Shown here: in pieces, positions 9,864-20,484 of the stretch
How positions within the stretch are numbered: the first letter of the stretch is position 1
Layout: every line of letters begins with the position of its first letter
NCBI RefSeq assembly: GCF_003600355.1
Contig: NZ_CP032416.1
Span: 2,004,183 to 2,068,182 of the forward strand
Source: Clostridium fermenticellae
Lineage (GTDB): Bacteria > Bacillota > Clostridia > Clostridiales > Clostridiaceae
Reading direction: 5' to 3'
Length of the DNA stretch: 64,000 bases
Translations under genes and position numbers: made by a program
Notes under the pieces: model-generated
The model's input: the letters and a program-made list of their open reading frames with translations, nothing else
Database searches by the model: none
Told to the model about the DNA's origin: nothing

Positions 9864-10111
9864 TTATAAGGACAAACTTAACTCACACCGCAGAGGTATA
9901 CCTGGAAACTGAAGGCACATCTAAAAAGTTTTTTACATCTCTTGTCGAAGTCTTTTAGAAAAATTTTAGTAGATTATATATGTTTGAGCAAAGCGAGTTT
10001 GTATAATCTGTTTAAATTTTTAAAAGACAAGCTTAGAGATGTTAAAACTTTTTTAGAGTGCCAAAGTTTGTGAGTATACCTCTGCGATGTGAGTTGAGTT
10101 TGTCCTTATAA
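9864..10111. repeat. Palindromic non-coding element, copy 1
   Basis: About 248 bases that fold end to end. The outer 38 bases of each arm match at 36 positions, the middle matches loosely, and the apex is an 8-bp stem (AGATTATA/TATAATCT) capped by the loop motif TGTTTGAGCaaaGCGAGTTT. A second copy with the same loop motif but a different apical stem lies at 55474-55771. No coding content. Confidence 0.8.
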
Positions 10112-10149
10112 CCATATATCTATGATCAATGCTTAATACGCAATATATG
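10111..10149. repeat. Right arm of 39-bp perfect inverted repeat
   Basis: Exact reverse complement of 8939-8977; see that entry. It shares one base with the end of the palindromic element. Confidence 0.9.
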
Positions 10150-10153
10150 CATA

Positions 10154-11119
10154 CTATGCATATTCTTTGCCATTTTCAGTTTCTTCTTTTAGTTTAATTT
10201 GTTTAGCTCTTTTATTATTGCATACAAAAGTTATAGCTGAACTTATAATGATTAAAATAATGCCAATAATAGTATTTATAGCAATGTATTCTTTTAATAT
10301 TAACAACGCCAAAATAGGAGCTAAAGCAGGTTTAATATAAAATACCAATGAGGCCGTGGCAGCAGTTGTTTTTTCCATGGCCAAAAAATAGAATGTATAT
10401 CCAAGTCCAGTTACAAATACTCCGACATATATCAAGCTTGGCAAACTTTGAAGCGTAATACCTTTTAAAATTGGTATATCTGAAAACATCTTTAGTCCAT
10501 GACTTGAAAGAAAATTAGAAACAAAACCTATTTTTGTTATAAGCATTATTATTAACATTTCACAACTTCCCATTATAAAACTAAATGAACTTTGAGCTAT
10601 TCCACCATACTCTTTGCTTTTTTTCTTGCCAGTTACTCCATATAAAGCAAAAGTCGCAGCTGCTAAAATTGCAAATACTACACTATATATATTGTTTGTC
10701 ATATTCATTGGATTCATTATACATAACATGCCTAATATGCTTATCACTAGAGACACAATGGTAGATTTATATATTTTTTCATTTATTATAAAATAAGCAA
10801 GTAAAACTACAAATACAGGATTACAGCTAAATAATATTGCAACTATTGATGCTTTTCCATACTGTACAGCGAGTTGAAAAAATACCATACTTATTACAAC
10901 ACAAATGAATCCTTGAAACGCAAAAAATTTTATATCTTCTTTTTTAAAACCATTTTTAGTATTTTTAAGCGCAAGTGGCAGCAATATCAGCCCTCCTATT
11001 AAAAATCTTAAGAAAGTTAGTTGTATAGGATTGAACTGATTTGAGATCAATTTCAATGCTATTTCCATAGTACTAAATAAAATTGTTGATAAAAAAATAT
11101 CTATATATCCGCTTTTCAT
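10154..11119 (-). CDS. EamA/DMT family transporter
   Basis: Ten-segment inner-membrane exporter of the drug/metabolite transporter superfamily (about 321 aa), with two EamA repeats: residues about 8-140 and 150-300. Family traits visible are the N-terminal SNQFNPIQLTFLRFLIGGL stretch and the second-repeat SLIYVGVFVTGLGYTFYFLA and KPALAPILALL segments. Substrates of this family are amino acids, metabolites or toxic compounds and cannot be read from the sequence. The ATG at 11117-11119 follows GGGGGACTCGTG; the adjacent GTG is a less well spaced alternative. A LysR gene runs divergently 131 bases away and is the probable regulator. The C-terminus is lysine-rich. Confidence 0.88.
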   Translation of the reverse strand: MKSGYIDIFLSTILFSTMEIALKLISNQFNPIQLTFLRFLIGGLILLPLALKNTKNGFKKEDIKFFAFQGFICVVISMVFFQLAVQYGKASIVAILFSCNPVFVVLLAYFIINEKIYKSTIVSLVISILGMLCIMNPMNMTNNIYSVVFAILAAATFALYGVTGKKKSKEYGGIAQSSFSFIMGSCEMLIIMLITKIGFVSNFLSSHGLKMFSDIPILKGITLQSLPSLIYVGVFVTGLGYTFYFLAMEKTTAATASLVFYIKPALAPILALLILKEYIAINTIIGIILIIISSAITFVCNNKRAKQIKLKEETENGKEYA

Positions 11120-11250
11120 CACGAGTCCCCCATTTGACTTAAATTTTTAATTCATATATCATTATACATAAAGTAGAGTAATAATAAAAATACCTAATAA
11201 ATATGATTTTATATAAAAAAAATATATTCGTTTCAGGGAGTGATAGTTTT

Positions 11251-12156
11251 TTGGATATAAGACAGCTTAAATATTTTCTTGCAGTAATTAAAGAAGGACA
11301 AATAACTGCTGCCGCAAAAACACTGCACATATCTCAACCACCCTTAAGTCATCAAATAAAATTGCTTGAAGATGAATTGAATGTACAATTATTCGAAAGA
11401 GGAAGTAGAAACATAAAGTTAACTCATGCTGGAAACATATTACGTATTCGTGCAGAACAGATAATTAATTTAATCGAATCCACATCAAAAGAATTAAAAG
11501 ATTTAGGTGATGGACTACATGGAACTCTAAACATAGGTACAGTTGCCTCATTAGGTGCAACAATTTTACCACAGCATATTCATACTTTTAATCAAAAGTA
11601 TCCAAATATCAATTTTCGAATATTCGAAGGTGATAGTTTTAAGGTAATGAAATTACTAAATGATAATATTGTAGAAATAGGTATACTAAGAACCCCTTTT
11701 AATTCTAGTATTTATGAATATATGCTTCAACCGGGTAATATTTCAAGTGACCCTATGATAGCTGTAGGTAATTCAAAATGGTCATGGGAGGATATAAAAG
11801 ATTTAAACTCAATATCCCTTTTAAATATAAAAGATACTCCACTTATAATACATCAAAGATATGAAAAAAGAATATTGGATTCATGCAGACGCTTTGGATT
11901 TAAGCCAAATATATTTTGTACGAGTGACGATATAAGGTCTATGCTTACATGGGCCTGTAATGGACTCGGTGTAGCAATTGTTCCTAAATCAACAATCTGT
12001 CTTGTTAAAACAAGAGATCTAAAATTTAAAGAGATAAATGACCCATTACTTGAAACTAAAGTGGCACTTATATGGCTTAAAAGTCATTATTTATCAACCA
12101 TTGCACATCACTTTATAGATAATTTTAAATCATATAATGAGTGGTATAACTACTAA
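11251..12156 (+). CDS. LysR family transcriptional regulator
   Basis: DNA-binding regulator of 301 aa: winged helix-turn-helix at residues 1-60 (MDIRQLKYFLAV, with SQPPLSHQIKLLE as the recognition region), linker helix, then a periplasmic-binding-like effector domain from about residue 90. I start it at the TTG at 11251, eight bases after an AGGGAGTG ribosome site and matching the usual LysR N-terminus; an in-frame ATG 48 bases upstream lacks a site. Divergent orientation with the DMT exporter suggests that it controls that gene and itself from the shared 131-base intergenic region. Effector unknown. Confidence 0.92.
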   Translation: MDIRQLKYFLAVIKEGQITAAAKTLHISQPPLSHQIKLLEDELNVQLFERGSRNIKLTHAGNILRIRAEQIINLIESTSKELKDLGDGLHGTLNIGTVASLGATILPQHIHTFNQKYPNINFRIFEGDSFKVMKLLNDNIVEIGILRTPFNSSIYEYMLQPGNISSDPMIAVGNSKWSWEDIKDLNSISLLNIKDTPLIIHQRYEKRILDSCRRFGFKPNIFCTSDDIRSMLTWACNGLGVAIVPKSTICLVKTRDLKFKEINDPLLETKVALIWLKSHYLSTIAHHFIDNFKSYNEWYNY

Positions 12157-12233
12157 ATCTATAATAAAACAAAAGATTCTGAAGTAATATATACTACAGA
12201 ACCTTATATTCATGTTATTACGAATTCAATTAG

Positions 12234-13739
<1,506 letters not shown>

Positions 13740-13777
13740 TTATAAATTAGTAACGTTTTCATTTGGATCTGAACGGA

Positions 13778-13801
13778 AAAGTCAATAAATTGACTTTTCA
13801 C
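13778..13801 (-). other. Hairpin between glpP and glpK
   Basis: A near-perfect palindrome, AAAAGTCAAT/ATTGACTTTT, falls in the 78-base gap. The T run is short and interrupted, so it may attenuate transcription or protect mRNA ends rather than fully terminate. Confidence 0.45.
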
Positions 13802-13802
13802 T

Positions 13803-14369
13803 TTACTGCATATTCCACAAAGTCCTTTCCGTAGTTGATATCGCTAGTGCACCTGCCGATAATGAGTCTATGACATCTTTTTTTGTCTTTATGAGTCCTC
13901 CTGCAATTATATAAGTACTTATTTCTTTTTCCATATTACTTATTATTTTACTTGCAACTCCAGGCATTACCTCTACCGCATTTGGACTAGTCTCATGAAT
14001 GTTTTTTATTCCTGTCTTTAACGAAAGAGAATCTATTATAAATATTCTCTGAATGGTATACATGCCTAAATTATGTCCATATTTAATATTGGACGCTTTC
14101 GTGCTTATTATACCATCTGGATTAGCATTTTCCTTTACATATTTAATTCCTGCTGAATCCCCTCTTAGGCCTTCAATTAAATCAACATGGACAAACACTG
14201 TTTTATTTTTTTCCTTAAGTTTATTGCAAATATGACCTATATTCAGAATATCTCCATATAATACAAATATAACTATAGCATCACTTTTTAGAACATTTTT
14301 TAGATCATCATCATTCCTAATAGCCGCTATTATGGGGTTTTCAAGCAAAATATCCTTCAATTTTATCAT
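13803..14369 (-). CDS. glpP: GlpP family glycerol operon antiterminator
   Basis: RNA-binding antiterminator that, when bound to glycerol-3-phosphate, lets polymerase pass leader terminators of glp transcripts (as established for B. subtilis GlpP). 188 aa, close to the family's 190. The sequence follows the family TIM-barrel-like pattern: PIIAAIRNDDDL, IFVLYGDILNI, VFVHVDLIEGLRGD, DGIISTKASNI, VEVMPGVASKII and AGGLIKTKKDV. AAAAGGAG lies nine bases before the ATG. It is flanked by glpF and glpK, and its own mRNA and that of glpF carry matching leader terminators, so it should autoregulate. Confidence 0.95.
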   Translation of the reverse strand: MIKLKDILLENPIIAAIRNDDDLKNVLKSDAIVIFVLYGDILNIGHICNKLKEKNKTVFVHVDLIEGLRGDSAGIKYVKENANPDGIISTKASNIKYGHNLGMYTIQRIFIIDSLSLKTGIKNIHETSPNAVEVMPGVASKIISNMEKEISTYIIAGGLIKTKKDVIDSLSAGALAISTTERTLWNMQ

Positions 14370-14471
14370 TTAAAAGGACTCCTTTTCATTATTATCTTGA
14401 ATTATATTACCAGAGTATGAACCTCCGAATTATGTAAAAAGCATATGATTAGTAGCCGCCTACGGTTAAAT

Positions 14472-14553
14472 CAAAATAAAAAACCATATGCAAAAAAATC
14501 TCTTATACATAAAAGACTTTCAACGCATATGGCTTCTCCCAATCTCTGCCAAA
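14472..14553 (-). promoter_or_regulatory. GlpP-responsive leader terminator of glpP-glpK
   Basis: On the minus strand a TTTGGCAGAGATT..GAG..AGCCATATGC segment (14553-14525) precedes a terminator whose stem is CCATATGC/GCATATGG (14484-14491 with 14525-14532) with a T run beyond. The internal AAAGTCTTTT is also shared with the glpF leader. Two copies in front of the two glp transcripts, conserved in both stem and upstream flank, indicate the RNA target of GlpP. The flank TTTGGCAGAGATT could pair or bind protein to block the terminator; that detail is inference. Confidence 0.85.
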
Positions 14554-14598
14554 TAAATATATAATAAATATATAATAAATATATAATAAATATAATAA
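14552..14598. repeat. 11-bp tandem repeat at the glpP transcription start
   Basis: Four and a fraction copies of the 11-base unit AATAAATATAT. It sits between the predicted start of the glpP transcript and the conserved leader, so copy number changes would alter the 5' end only. Confidence 0.85.
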
Positions 14599-14602
14599 CG
14601 TA

Positions 14603-14631
14603 ATTATATAATACACATTAGAATTTTGCAA
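14603..14631 (-). promoter_or_regulatory. Promoter of glpP-glpK
   Basis: Minus-strand TTGCAA, 17-base spacer, TATAAT. The start would fall near 14596, giving a leader of about 225 bases that contains the GlpP-type terminator. Confidence 0.7.
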
Positions 14632-14663
14632 TAATCTATTAGATGATCTGGTGGTTACTTAAT

Positions 14664-15368
14664 TTAGAATATCATTGCAAAAAGTAATGCTCCTGCAATT
14701 CCTCCTATTATTGGTCCAAAAACCGGAATCCAAGCATAAGCCCAATCTGAATCTCCTTTTCCTGATATAGGAAATATTGCATGTGCAATCCTAGGTGATA
14801 AATCTCTTGCTGGATTCATTGCATATCCTGTAGGTCCACCAAGTGCAGCACCTAAAATAAAGATGATTGCACTTACAACCACAATTGCCCCCATACCATC
14901 AGCTACTTTGACTGTACCTACTGTAGCCAGACTGAATACAAGAACAGCTGTAGCCAAAAACTCTGTCAAAAAGTTAGCTGGATAATTTCTTATTGCCGGT
15001 ATAGTACAAAATATACTGAGCTTTGCAGATTTATCTTCCGTTTCTGCCCAATGAGGAAGATAAGCGAGCCAAACAAGAGTTGCTCCAACCACACCTCCAA
15101 GCATTTGAGCTACAACATAACCAGGAACCTGGGCTGCCGGAAACTTACCAATAACAGCAAATGCTATAGTTAATGCAGGATTAAAATGATTGCTAAAATC
15201 CTGAAATAAAAATGCAGGAACTCCAACTGCAAAAGCCCAACCAATGGTTACAACTATCCATCCTGAGTTTTGACCTTTACTTTTGGCAAGAGTACAGTTA
15301 GCACAGACACCATCTCCTAAAAATACAAGCATTGCAGTACCCACAAATTCTGCCAAATAATGCGACAT
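14664..15368 (-). CDS. glpF: Glycerol facilitator GlpF
   Basis: Major intrinsic protein that lets glycerol diffuse across the membrane (234 aa, six segments plus two half-helices). The two pore motifs are present as NPALT (first half) and NPARDLSPR (second half); the aspartate after the second NPAR is the glyceroporin signature. The ATG at 15366-15368 follows GGGAGG by seven bases. An in-frame extension upstream overlaps the leader terminator and is not credible. It is the first gene of the glpF/glpP/glpK group, but has its own promoter and leader. Confidence 0.96.
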   Translation of the reverse strand: MSHYLAEFVGTAMLVFLGDGVCANCTLAKSKGQNSGWIVVTIGWAFAVGVPAFLFQDFSNHFNPALTIAFAVIGKFPAAQVPGYVVAQMLGGVVGATLVWLAYLPHWAETEDKSAKLSIFCTIPAIRNYPANFLTEFLATAVLVFSLATVGTVKVADGMGAIVVVSAIIFILGAALGGPTGYAMNPARDLSPRIAHAIFPISGKGDSDWAYAWIPVFGPIIGGIAGALLFAMIF

Positions 15369-15437
15369 AATATAACCTCCCATTTCAATTATAAATGAAT
15401 AAAAAATATATAATTTGTAACCGGTTACACTTAAAAC

Positions 15438-15519
15438 AAATAAAAAAGCCATATGCTAAAATAAATCTTTTTTTCAAAAGACTTTTAAAAGCATATGGCT
15501 ACTCGTAATCTCTGCCAAA
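15438..15519 (-). promoter_or_regulatory. GlpP-responsive leader terminator of glpF
   Basis: Second copy of the glp leader: TTTTGGCAGAGATT (minus strand, 15520-15507), then the stem AGCCATATGC/GCATATGGCT (15491-15500 with 15447-15456) followed by a TTTTTT run. The stem is 10 bp and perfect. Both flank and stem match the glpP leader. Confidence 0.88.
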
Positions 15520-15542
15520 ATATATATTCGATATACATAAAT

Positions 15543-15572
15543 ATTATAACTAATTAACATTCTAAAAGTCAA
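15543..15572 (-). promoter_or_regulatory. Promoter of glpF
   Basis: Minus-strand TTGACT, 18-base spacer, TATAAT, immediately upstream of the GlpP-type leader. Confidence 0.7.
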
Positions 15573-15643
15573 TAATAAATTTTTCAATAATTTTAAAACA
15601 CATACAAGAAACAATTAATTAATTTTAACTATGTATTTACATT

Positions 15644-18514
15644 TTACACTATATTTATACTTATAATCTGATCCTTCGTATCAATTAAGAAGAGCTTTTT
15701 ACCTTTTCCAGCTCTATTTTGAACTCTAATATCGCTAATATTTACAGTAATTTTTTGACTTTTTTTTAATTTTAATAATAATTTTCTATTTAAATCTCTC
15801 TCACTTAAAAGTGATACAAAAATAACTTCATCATCTTCATTTAAATTTATGCCAGTAACTCCTGATGCAATTTTACCCATAGGATTTACATTATTTGTTT
15901 CAAACTCTATGCACATCATTTTTTGGGTAATTAATATTACTTTTTCATTATTCCCATTTGATATATAGACTCCAATTAATTTGTCATCATCTCTTTTAAA
16001 TTTATAAGCTGTACTCAAATCATAATTTCCATTAAATTCACACAGTGATGTTTTCTTTATCATTCCATATTTTGTGAAAAAGTAAATATATTCTTCATCA
16101 CTAAATTTATTTATTGAAAAAATATTTAAAATATTATCTTTCTTTAGTCCATTAAATATATTTTTAATGTCTATACCATCCTCAATATTTTGCAGCATGC
16201 GTGCATTTATAGAATATACTTCTCCATCTTTTGTAAATATTAATATCCTGCTCGATGAATCAGTACAAAGTTTAATACTATTCTTTGTTAACTTTTTATC
16301 TCTTCTAGATTTTAGAATTCCATTCCTATCAATTATAATTTCAAAACTTTTATTTTCACATTCATTTACAAATTTCATAAAATTGACTTCATCATTATTA
16401 GATAGATTAAACATTTGAAATGGCATTATATTTCTATCCATTTCACATATATCAGGTATTTCAATAGTAAAATTTAATCCATTTTTAGTCTTTATATATA
16501 TATATCTTTTGCTTTCTTCAAATATATGCACATTTAAAAGTTCTTCATTGTTTTTCAATTTTAGTGCCATTATTTTAGTATATGTTGTATCAAATCTTTC
16601 AAGAGATGTCTTTTTTATACCACCCTTATTTGTGAAAAAAACAAATTGAAATTGATCATGAAAGTCATTGATACTGTATACGGCTATTATTCTTTCTTGA
16701 TCAAGATCTATTCCCTTTATTATATTATCTATCTTTTCACCTTTATCCTTCCATTTAAATTCAGGCACATTTACCCCTCTGACTTTATATAGATTTCCTT
16801 TATTAGTAAAAAATATTAGAGAATGTTTTGTATTAGATTTTATTAAAAATTTGCTAAAATCACCCTCTCTATATTCAATGTCGGAAACACTAGGATTAGA
16901 ACGATTGTATGATCTTAATGAAACTCTTTTTATGAATCCATCATTTGAAAGTGTTACCACAATATCTTCGTCAACTATAATATCCTCCACTTCAATCTTA
17001 GCTTCACTATCATTTTCAATTATTGAAGTTCTTCTGCTATCTCCATATTTATTTTTAATTTCCAAAAGTTCTTTTTTTATAAGTTTAAATAATTCCCTAT
17101 CACTACTCAATATTTTTTGCAATTTATTTATCTTCCTGCAAAGCTCATTATATTCCTTTTCAAATGTTTTTATCTCAAGACCTGTAAGTCTATAAAGCAT
17201 AAGTTCTAGTATTGACTCTGACTGTATACCTGTAAATCCAAATTTATCTATAAGATTTTTCTGTGCATCTTTTTTAGATTTAGACGATCTTATTGTAATT
17301 ATAACCTCATCCATTATACCAATTGCTTTTATAAACCCTTCTACTATATGGAATCTCTTTTTAGCTATATTTAATTCGGTCGTAGTTCTTCTCATTACAA
17401 CATCTTTTTGATAATCTACATAATGTCTTAATATAGTTTTAAGTCCCATAGTCTGTGGTTTTCCATCCGCGAGCGCAACCATATTAAATGAGATATTGCA
17501 CTGCAGATCAGTTTTTTTGAAAAGATACTTTAGGACTTTATCAGCAGTTCCCATATCTACAGACTTCTTAAACTCTATAACAGCTCTTATTCCAGTTCTA
17601 TCTGACTCGTCTCTTATATCAGAAATAACCTCCAATACTTTAGAATGTTTTTTATCAGCTGTCATATCAGAAATAGTCTGAAGTAATTTTGCTTTGCTTC
17701 TCCTATATGGGAATTCAGTAATTACTATTCCAAGTCTACCATTATCAAGTCTTTGTATATTAGTTTTAGCCCTTAGTGTTACCTTTCCCTCTCCACTTTC
17801 ATATGCAGACAAAAGTGAATTTTTCCCTATTAAAATTCCACCTGTAGGAAGATCCGGTCCTTTAACATAATTCATTAATCCACAAGTATCTATATCGGGT
17901 TTATCAATTATAGCAACACATGCATCTATGACTTCATTTAAATTATGTGGTGGTATATTAGTTGCAAGTCCAACTGCTATACCAAATGATCCATTTACAA
18001 GTATATTAGGATATCTCGACGGAAGTACCTCTGGTTCCTTTTCAGATCCAGAATAGTTATCAACCATATCGACTACATCTTTATCTATATCCCTTATCAT
18101 TTCCATTGAAATATTTGTAAGTCTGGCTTCCGTGTAACGCATTGCAGCTGCACAATCGCCATCCTGGCTTCCCCAATTGCCGTGTCCATCTATAAGCGGC
18201 ATTCTTGTTGTAAAATTCTGTGCAAGAATTACCATTGAATCGTAAACAGATGAATCTCCATGAGGATGATATTTACCCAAAATATCTCCAACTATTCTTG
18301 CAGATTTATAATAAGGTCTATCTGGAAATGCTTTAAGCATATAAGCTCCATAAATTATCCTCCTATGCACAGGTTTTAAACCATCCCTTACATCAGGGAT
18401 AGCTCTTTCCTTTGCAACATCTACTGCATATGGAAGATAATTATCAGGCATAGCCTCTTCTAAAGGTATTTGAACTATATTTTTATCAACTGGTATATTT
18501 ATCTTTTTTGTCAC
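15644..18514 (-). CDS. parC: DNA topoisomerase IV subunit A (ParC-like)
   Basis: Breakage-rejoining subunit of a type IIA topoisomerase, 956 aa. The catalytic tyrosine is Tyr127 in AAMRYTEARL; the winged-helix region (RPVHRRIIYGA-type, here DGLKPVHRRIIYG) and GKYHPHGDSSVYD are classic. The C-terminal beta-pinwheel repeats are diverged and the GyrA box expected of gyrase is not visible, which, with the ParE partner, favours topoisomerase IV. It starts 14 bases after the parE stop and is cotranscribed. It is longer than most ParC proteins (about 800) because of the long C-terminal domain. Confidence 0.88.
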   Translation of the reverse strand: MTKKINIPVDKNIVQIPLEEAMPDNYLPYAVDVAKERAIPDVRDGLKPVHRRIIYGAYMLKAFPDRPYYKSARIVGDILGKYHPHGDSSVYDSMVILAQNFTTRMPLIDGHGNWGSQDGDCAAAMRYTEARLTNISMEMIRDIDKDVVDMVDNYSGSEKEPEVLPSRYPNILVNGSFGIAVGLATNIPPHNLNEVIDACVAIIDKPDIDTCGLMNYVKGPDLPTGGILIGKNSLLSAYESGEGKVTLRAKTNIQRLDNGRLGIVITEFPYRRSKAKLLQTISDMTADKKHSKVLEVISDIRDESDRTGIRAVIEFKKSVDMGTADKVLKYLFKKTDLQCNISFNMVALADGKPQTMGLKTILRHYVDYQKDVVMRRTTTELNIAKKRFHIVEGFIKAIGIMDEVIITIRSSKSKKDAQKNLIDKFGFTGIQSESILELMLYRLTGLEIKTFEKEYNELCRKINKLQKILSSDRELFKLIKKELLEIKNKYGDSRRTSIIENDSEAKIEVEDIIVDEDIVVTLSNDGFIKRVSLRSYNRSNPSVSDIEYREGDFSKFLIKSNTKHSLIFFTNKGNLYKVRGVNVPEFKWKDKGEKIDNIIKGIDLDQERIIAVYSINDFHDQFQFVFFTNKGGIKKTSLERFDTTYTKIMALKLKNNEELLNVHIFEESKRYIYIKTKNGLNFTIEIPDICEMDRNIMPFQMFNLSNNDEVNFMKFVNECENKSFEIIIDRNGILKSRRDKKLTKNSIKLCTDSSSRILIFTKDGEVYSINARMLQNIEDGIDIKNIFNGLKKDNILNIFSINKFSDEEYIYFFTKYGMIKKTSLCEFNGNYDLSTAYKFKRDDDKLIGVYISNGNNEKVILITQKMMCIEFETNNVNPMGKIASGVTGINLNEDDEVIFVSLLSERDLNRKLLLKLKKSQKITVNISDIRVQNRAGKGKKLFLIDTKDQIISINIV

Positions 18515-18528
18515 AGATTATCCTCCTT

Positions 18529-20484
18529 TTAAAATTCCGCATATTTATACATATAATTTTTTCTAGGGGCAACAACTTCACCCATTAAAAGCGATACCAT
18601 TTTCTCAGCTTTTGCCGCATCATCTATTGTTATTTTGTCAAGTGTTCTCGTTTCAGGATTAAGTGTAGTTTCCCATAATTGATCAGGATTCATTTCACCA
18701 AGTCCTTTATATCTTTGAATCAGAACTCCCCTTCCAATTTCATTTTTGGCCTTTTTAAGTCCTTCTTCATCATACGCATATTTTACAATATTTTTACCTT
18801 TATTTTCTTTATAGACCTTGTATAAAGGCGGCTGGGCTATATATAAATGTCCATTCATTATAAGCTGTCTCATATATCTATATATGTATGTCATCCACAG
18901 GGTTCTTATATGAAATCCGTCAACATCTGCATCAGACATTATAATTATCTTATCATATTTCAAATCATCCTCATTATAATTTTCAAGTATACCCGTACCT
19001 ATAGCCGTATTAAACATTTTTAATTCTTCACTTCCAAGCACGTTTTCAAGATTTTGTTTCTCTGTATTCATAATTTTTCCCTTAGATGGCATTATAGTTT
19101 GAAATCTTCTATCTCTTGCCTGTTTAGCTGATCCACCAGCTGAATCTCCTTCGACAACGATAAATTCACACACGGATGAATCTTTTATAGTACAAACCGC
19201 AATTTTACCTGCAAGCGGTGCAGTACCTCTTCCTATTTTTTTCTTTTCAGCATCATTTATTTTTTTTATTTTTTCCCTTCTCGCAGCAGCATACAGGGCA
19301 TTATTTATAATCAACGTTGCCATATCCTTATTGTCTTCTATCCATTCAAAAAACTTAGTATAACTCAAATCATTCATCATAGTATAAGCTTCTGCATTCC
19401 CAAGTTTTGTCTTGGTTTGTCCTTCGAAAATCGGATCAGTTATTTTTATTCTAATTACAGCTGTCATTCCTTCTCTTAAGTCATCTCCATCGAATTCTTT
19501 AGACTTCTCCTTTAAAAGATTCAATTTTTTGGCCCATTCTTTAAATGCTCTTGTCATTCCAGTTTTAAAACCACTTTCATGTGTTCCCGATTCTGTTGTT
19601 GGAATATTATTCACATAACTTGCTATATATTCTGAAGTGGATTCTGTGAATTGCGCACATATTTCACCATACATATTTATTCCATTTACTTCTCTTTCAC
19701 CATCAAATAGTATAGGATCAGAATGCAGGACAGTTTTGCTTTCATTTAGATATCTTATAAAATCCAGCAATCCATTTTCTGAATGATAATATTTTTCTAC
19801 AGTTTCCTCTCCCCTGTTATCTACTAGTTTTAAACTTATTCCTTTATTTTGGAATGCAAGTTCTTGAAGTCTTTCATCTATAATATCTATCTTAAATTCA
19901 ATATTTGAAAATACATTTCTGTCCGGCATAAATGTTACTTTCGTACCAGTTTCACTGGAGTCTCCTACAACTTTCAAATGATCAACTGGAGTTCCCGGCA
20001 TTGTTCTCTTTAATCCTTTATCATATCTATACTCAAATCTTTGACTGTATATATGTCCATTCTGTTTTACTTCAACCTCAAGCCAACTTGACAACGCATT
20101 TACAACAGCAGCACCAACACCATGAAGTCCTCCAGAGGTTTTATACACATCATTATTAAACTTTCCTCCAGTATGTAACTCAGTAAATACCATTTCAACA
20201 CCTGATTTTTTCTTTACAGGATGTATCCCCGTTGGTATTCCTCTTCCATTGTCCTTAATGCTAGCACTTCCATCTTTATTTAAAATCACCACAGCTGTAT
20301 CTCCAAATCCATTAGAAATTTCATCTATGGCATTGTCTAAAATTTCCCATATACAGTGATGTAATCCCTTACTACCCGTGGAACCTATATACATGCCTGG
20401 TCTTACTCTAACAGGTTCTAATTTTTCAAGAGAAGTTAAGGCATTAACATCATAAACAGATGTTTTATTATTCCATTGTTCCAT
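18529..20484 (-). CDS. parE: DNA topoisomerase IV subunit B (ParE-like)
   Basis: ATPase subunit of topoisomerase IV, 651 aa. In order: GHKL ATPase (EILDNAIDEISNG, DNGRGIP, GGLHGVGAAVVNALS), transducer, TOPRIM domain (VEGDSAGGSAKQARDRRFQ, LPSKGK-type PSKGK, MSDADVDGFHI) and the C-terminal QRYKGLGEMNPDQLWETT block. AGGAGG seven bases before the ATG. First gene of the parE-parC pair. Distinguishing ParE from a second GyrB rests on context, because no recF/dnaA replication-origin genes are adjacent. Confidence 0.9.
   Translation of the reverse strand: MEQWNNKTSVYDVNALTSLEKLEPVRVRPGMYIGSTGSKGLHHCIWEILDNAIDEISNGFGDTAVVILNKDGSASIKDNGRGIPTGIHPVKKKSGVEMVFTELHTGGKFNNDVYKTSGGLHGVGAAVVNALSSWLEVEVKQNGHIYSQRFEYRYDKGLKRTMPGTPVDHLKVVGDSSETGTKVTFMPDRNVFSNIEFKIDIIDERLQELAFQNKGISLKLVDNRGEETVEKYYHSENGLLDFIRYLNESKTVLHSDPILFDGEREVNGINMYGEICAQFTESTSEYIASYVNNIPTTESGTHESGFKTGMTRAFKEWAKKLNLLKEKSKEFDGDDLREGMTAVIRIKITDPIFEGQTKTKLGNAEAYTMMNDLSYTKFFEWIEDNKDMATLIINNALYAAARREKIKKINDAEKKKIGRGTAPLAGKIAVCTIKDSSVCEFIVVEGDSAGGSAKQARDRRFQTIMPSKGKIMNTEKQNLENVLGSEELKMFNTAIGTGILENYNEDDLKYDKIIIMSDADVDGFHIRTLWMTYIYRYMRQLIMNGHLYIAQPPLYKVYKENKGKNIVKYAYDEEGLKKAKNEIGRGVLIQRYKGLGEMNPDQLWETTLNPETRTLDKITIDDAAKAEKMVSLLMGEVVAPRKNYMYKYAEF

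Noticed and set aside
8939-10149. Insertion sequence with terminal inverted repeats
   Set aside because: No transposase frame, intact or decayed, could be read between the repeats; treated as a repeat composite.
8939-10149. Invertible segment between the 39-bp repeats
   Set aside because: Inversion is possible in principle, but no recombinase is near and neither edge presents a promoter toward a gene; kept only as a repeat.
14552-14598. CRISPR-like repeat array
   Set aside because: The unit is 11 bases, directly tandem with no spacers: a simple tandem repeat.
15369-15452. N-terminal extension of GlpF from an upstream ATG
   Set aside because: It would translate through the leader terminator; the internal ATG has a strong ribosome site and matches family starts.
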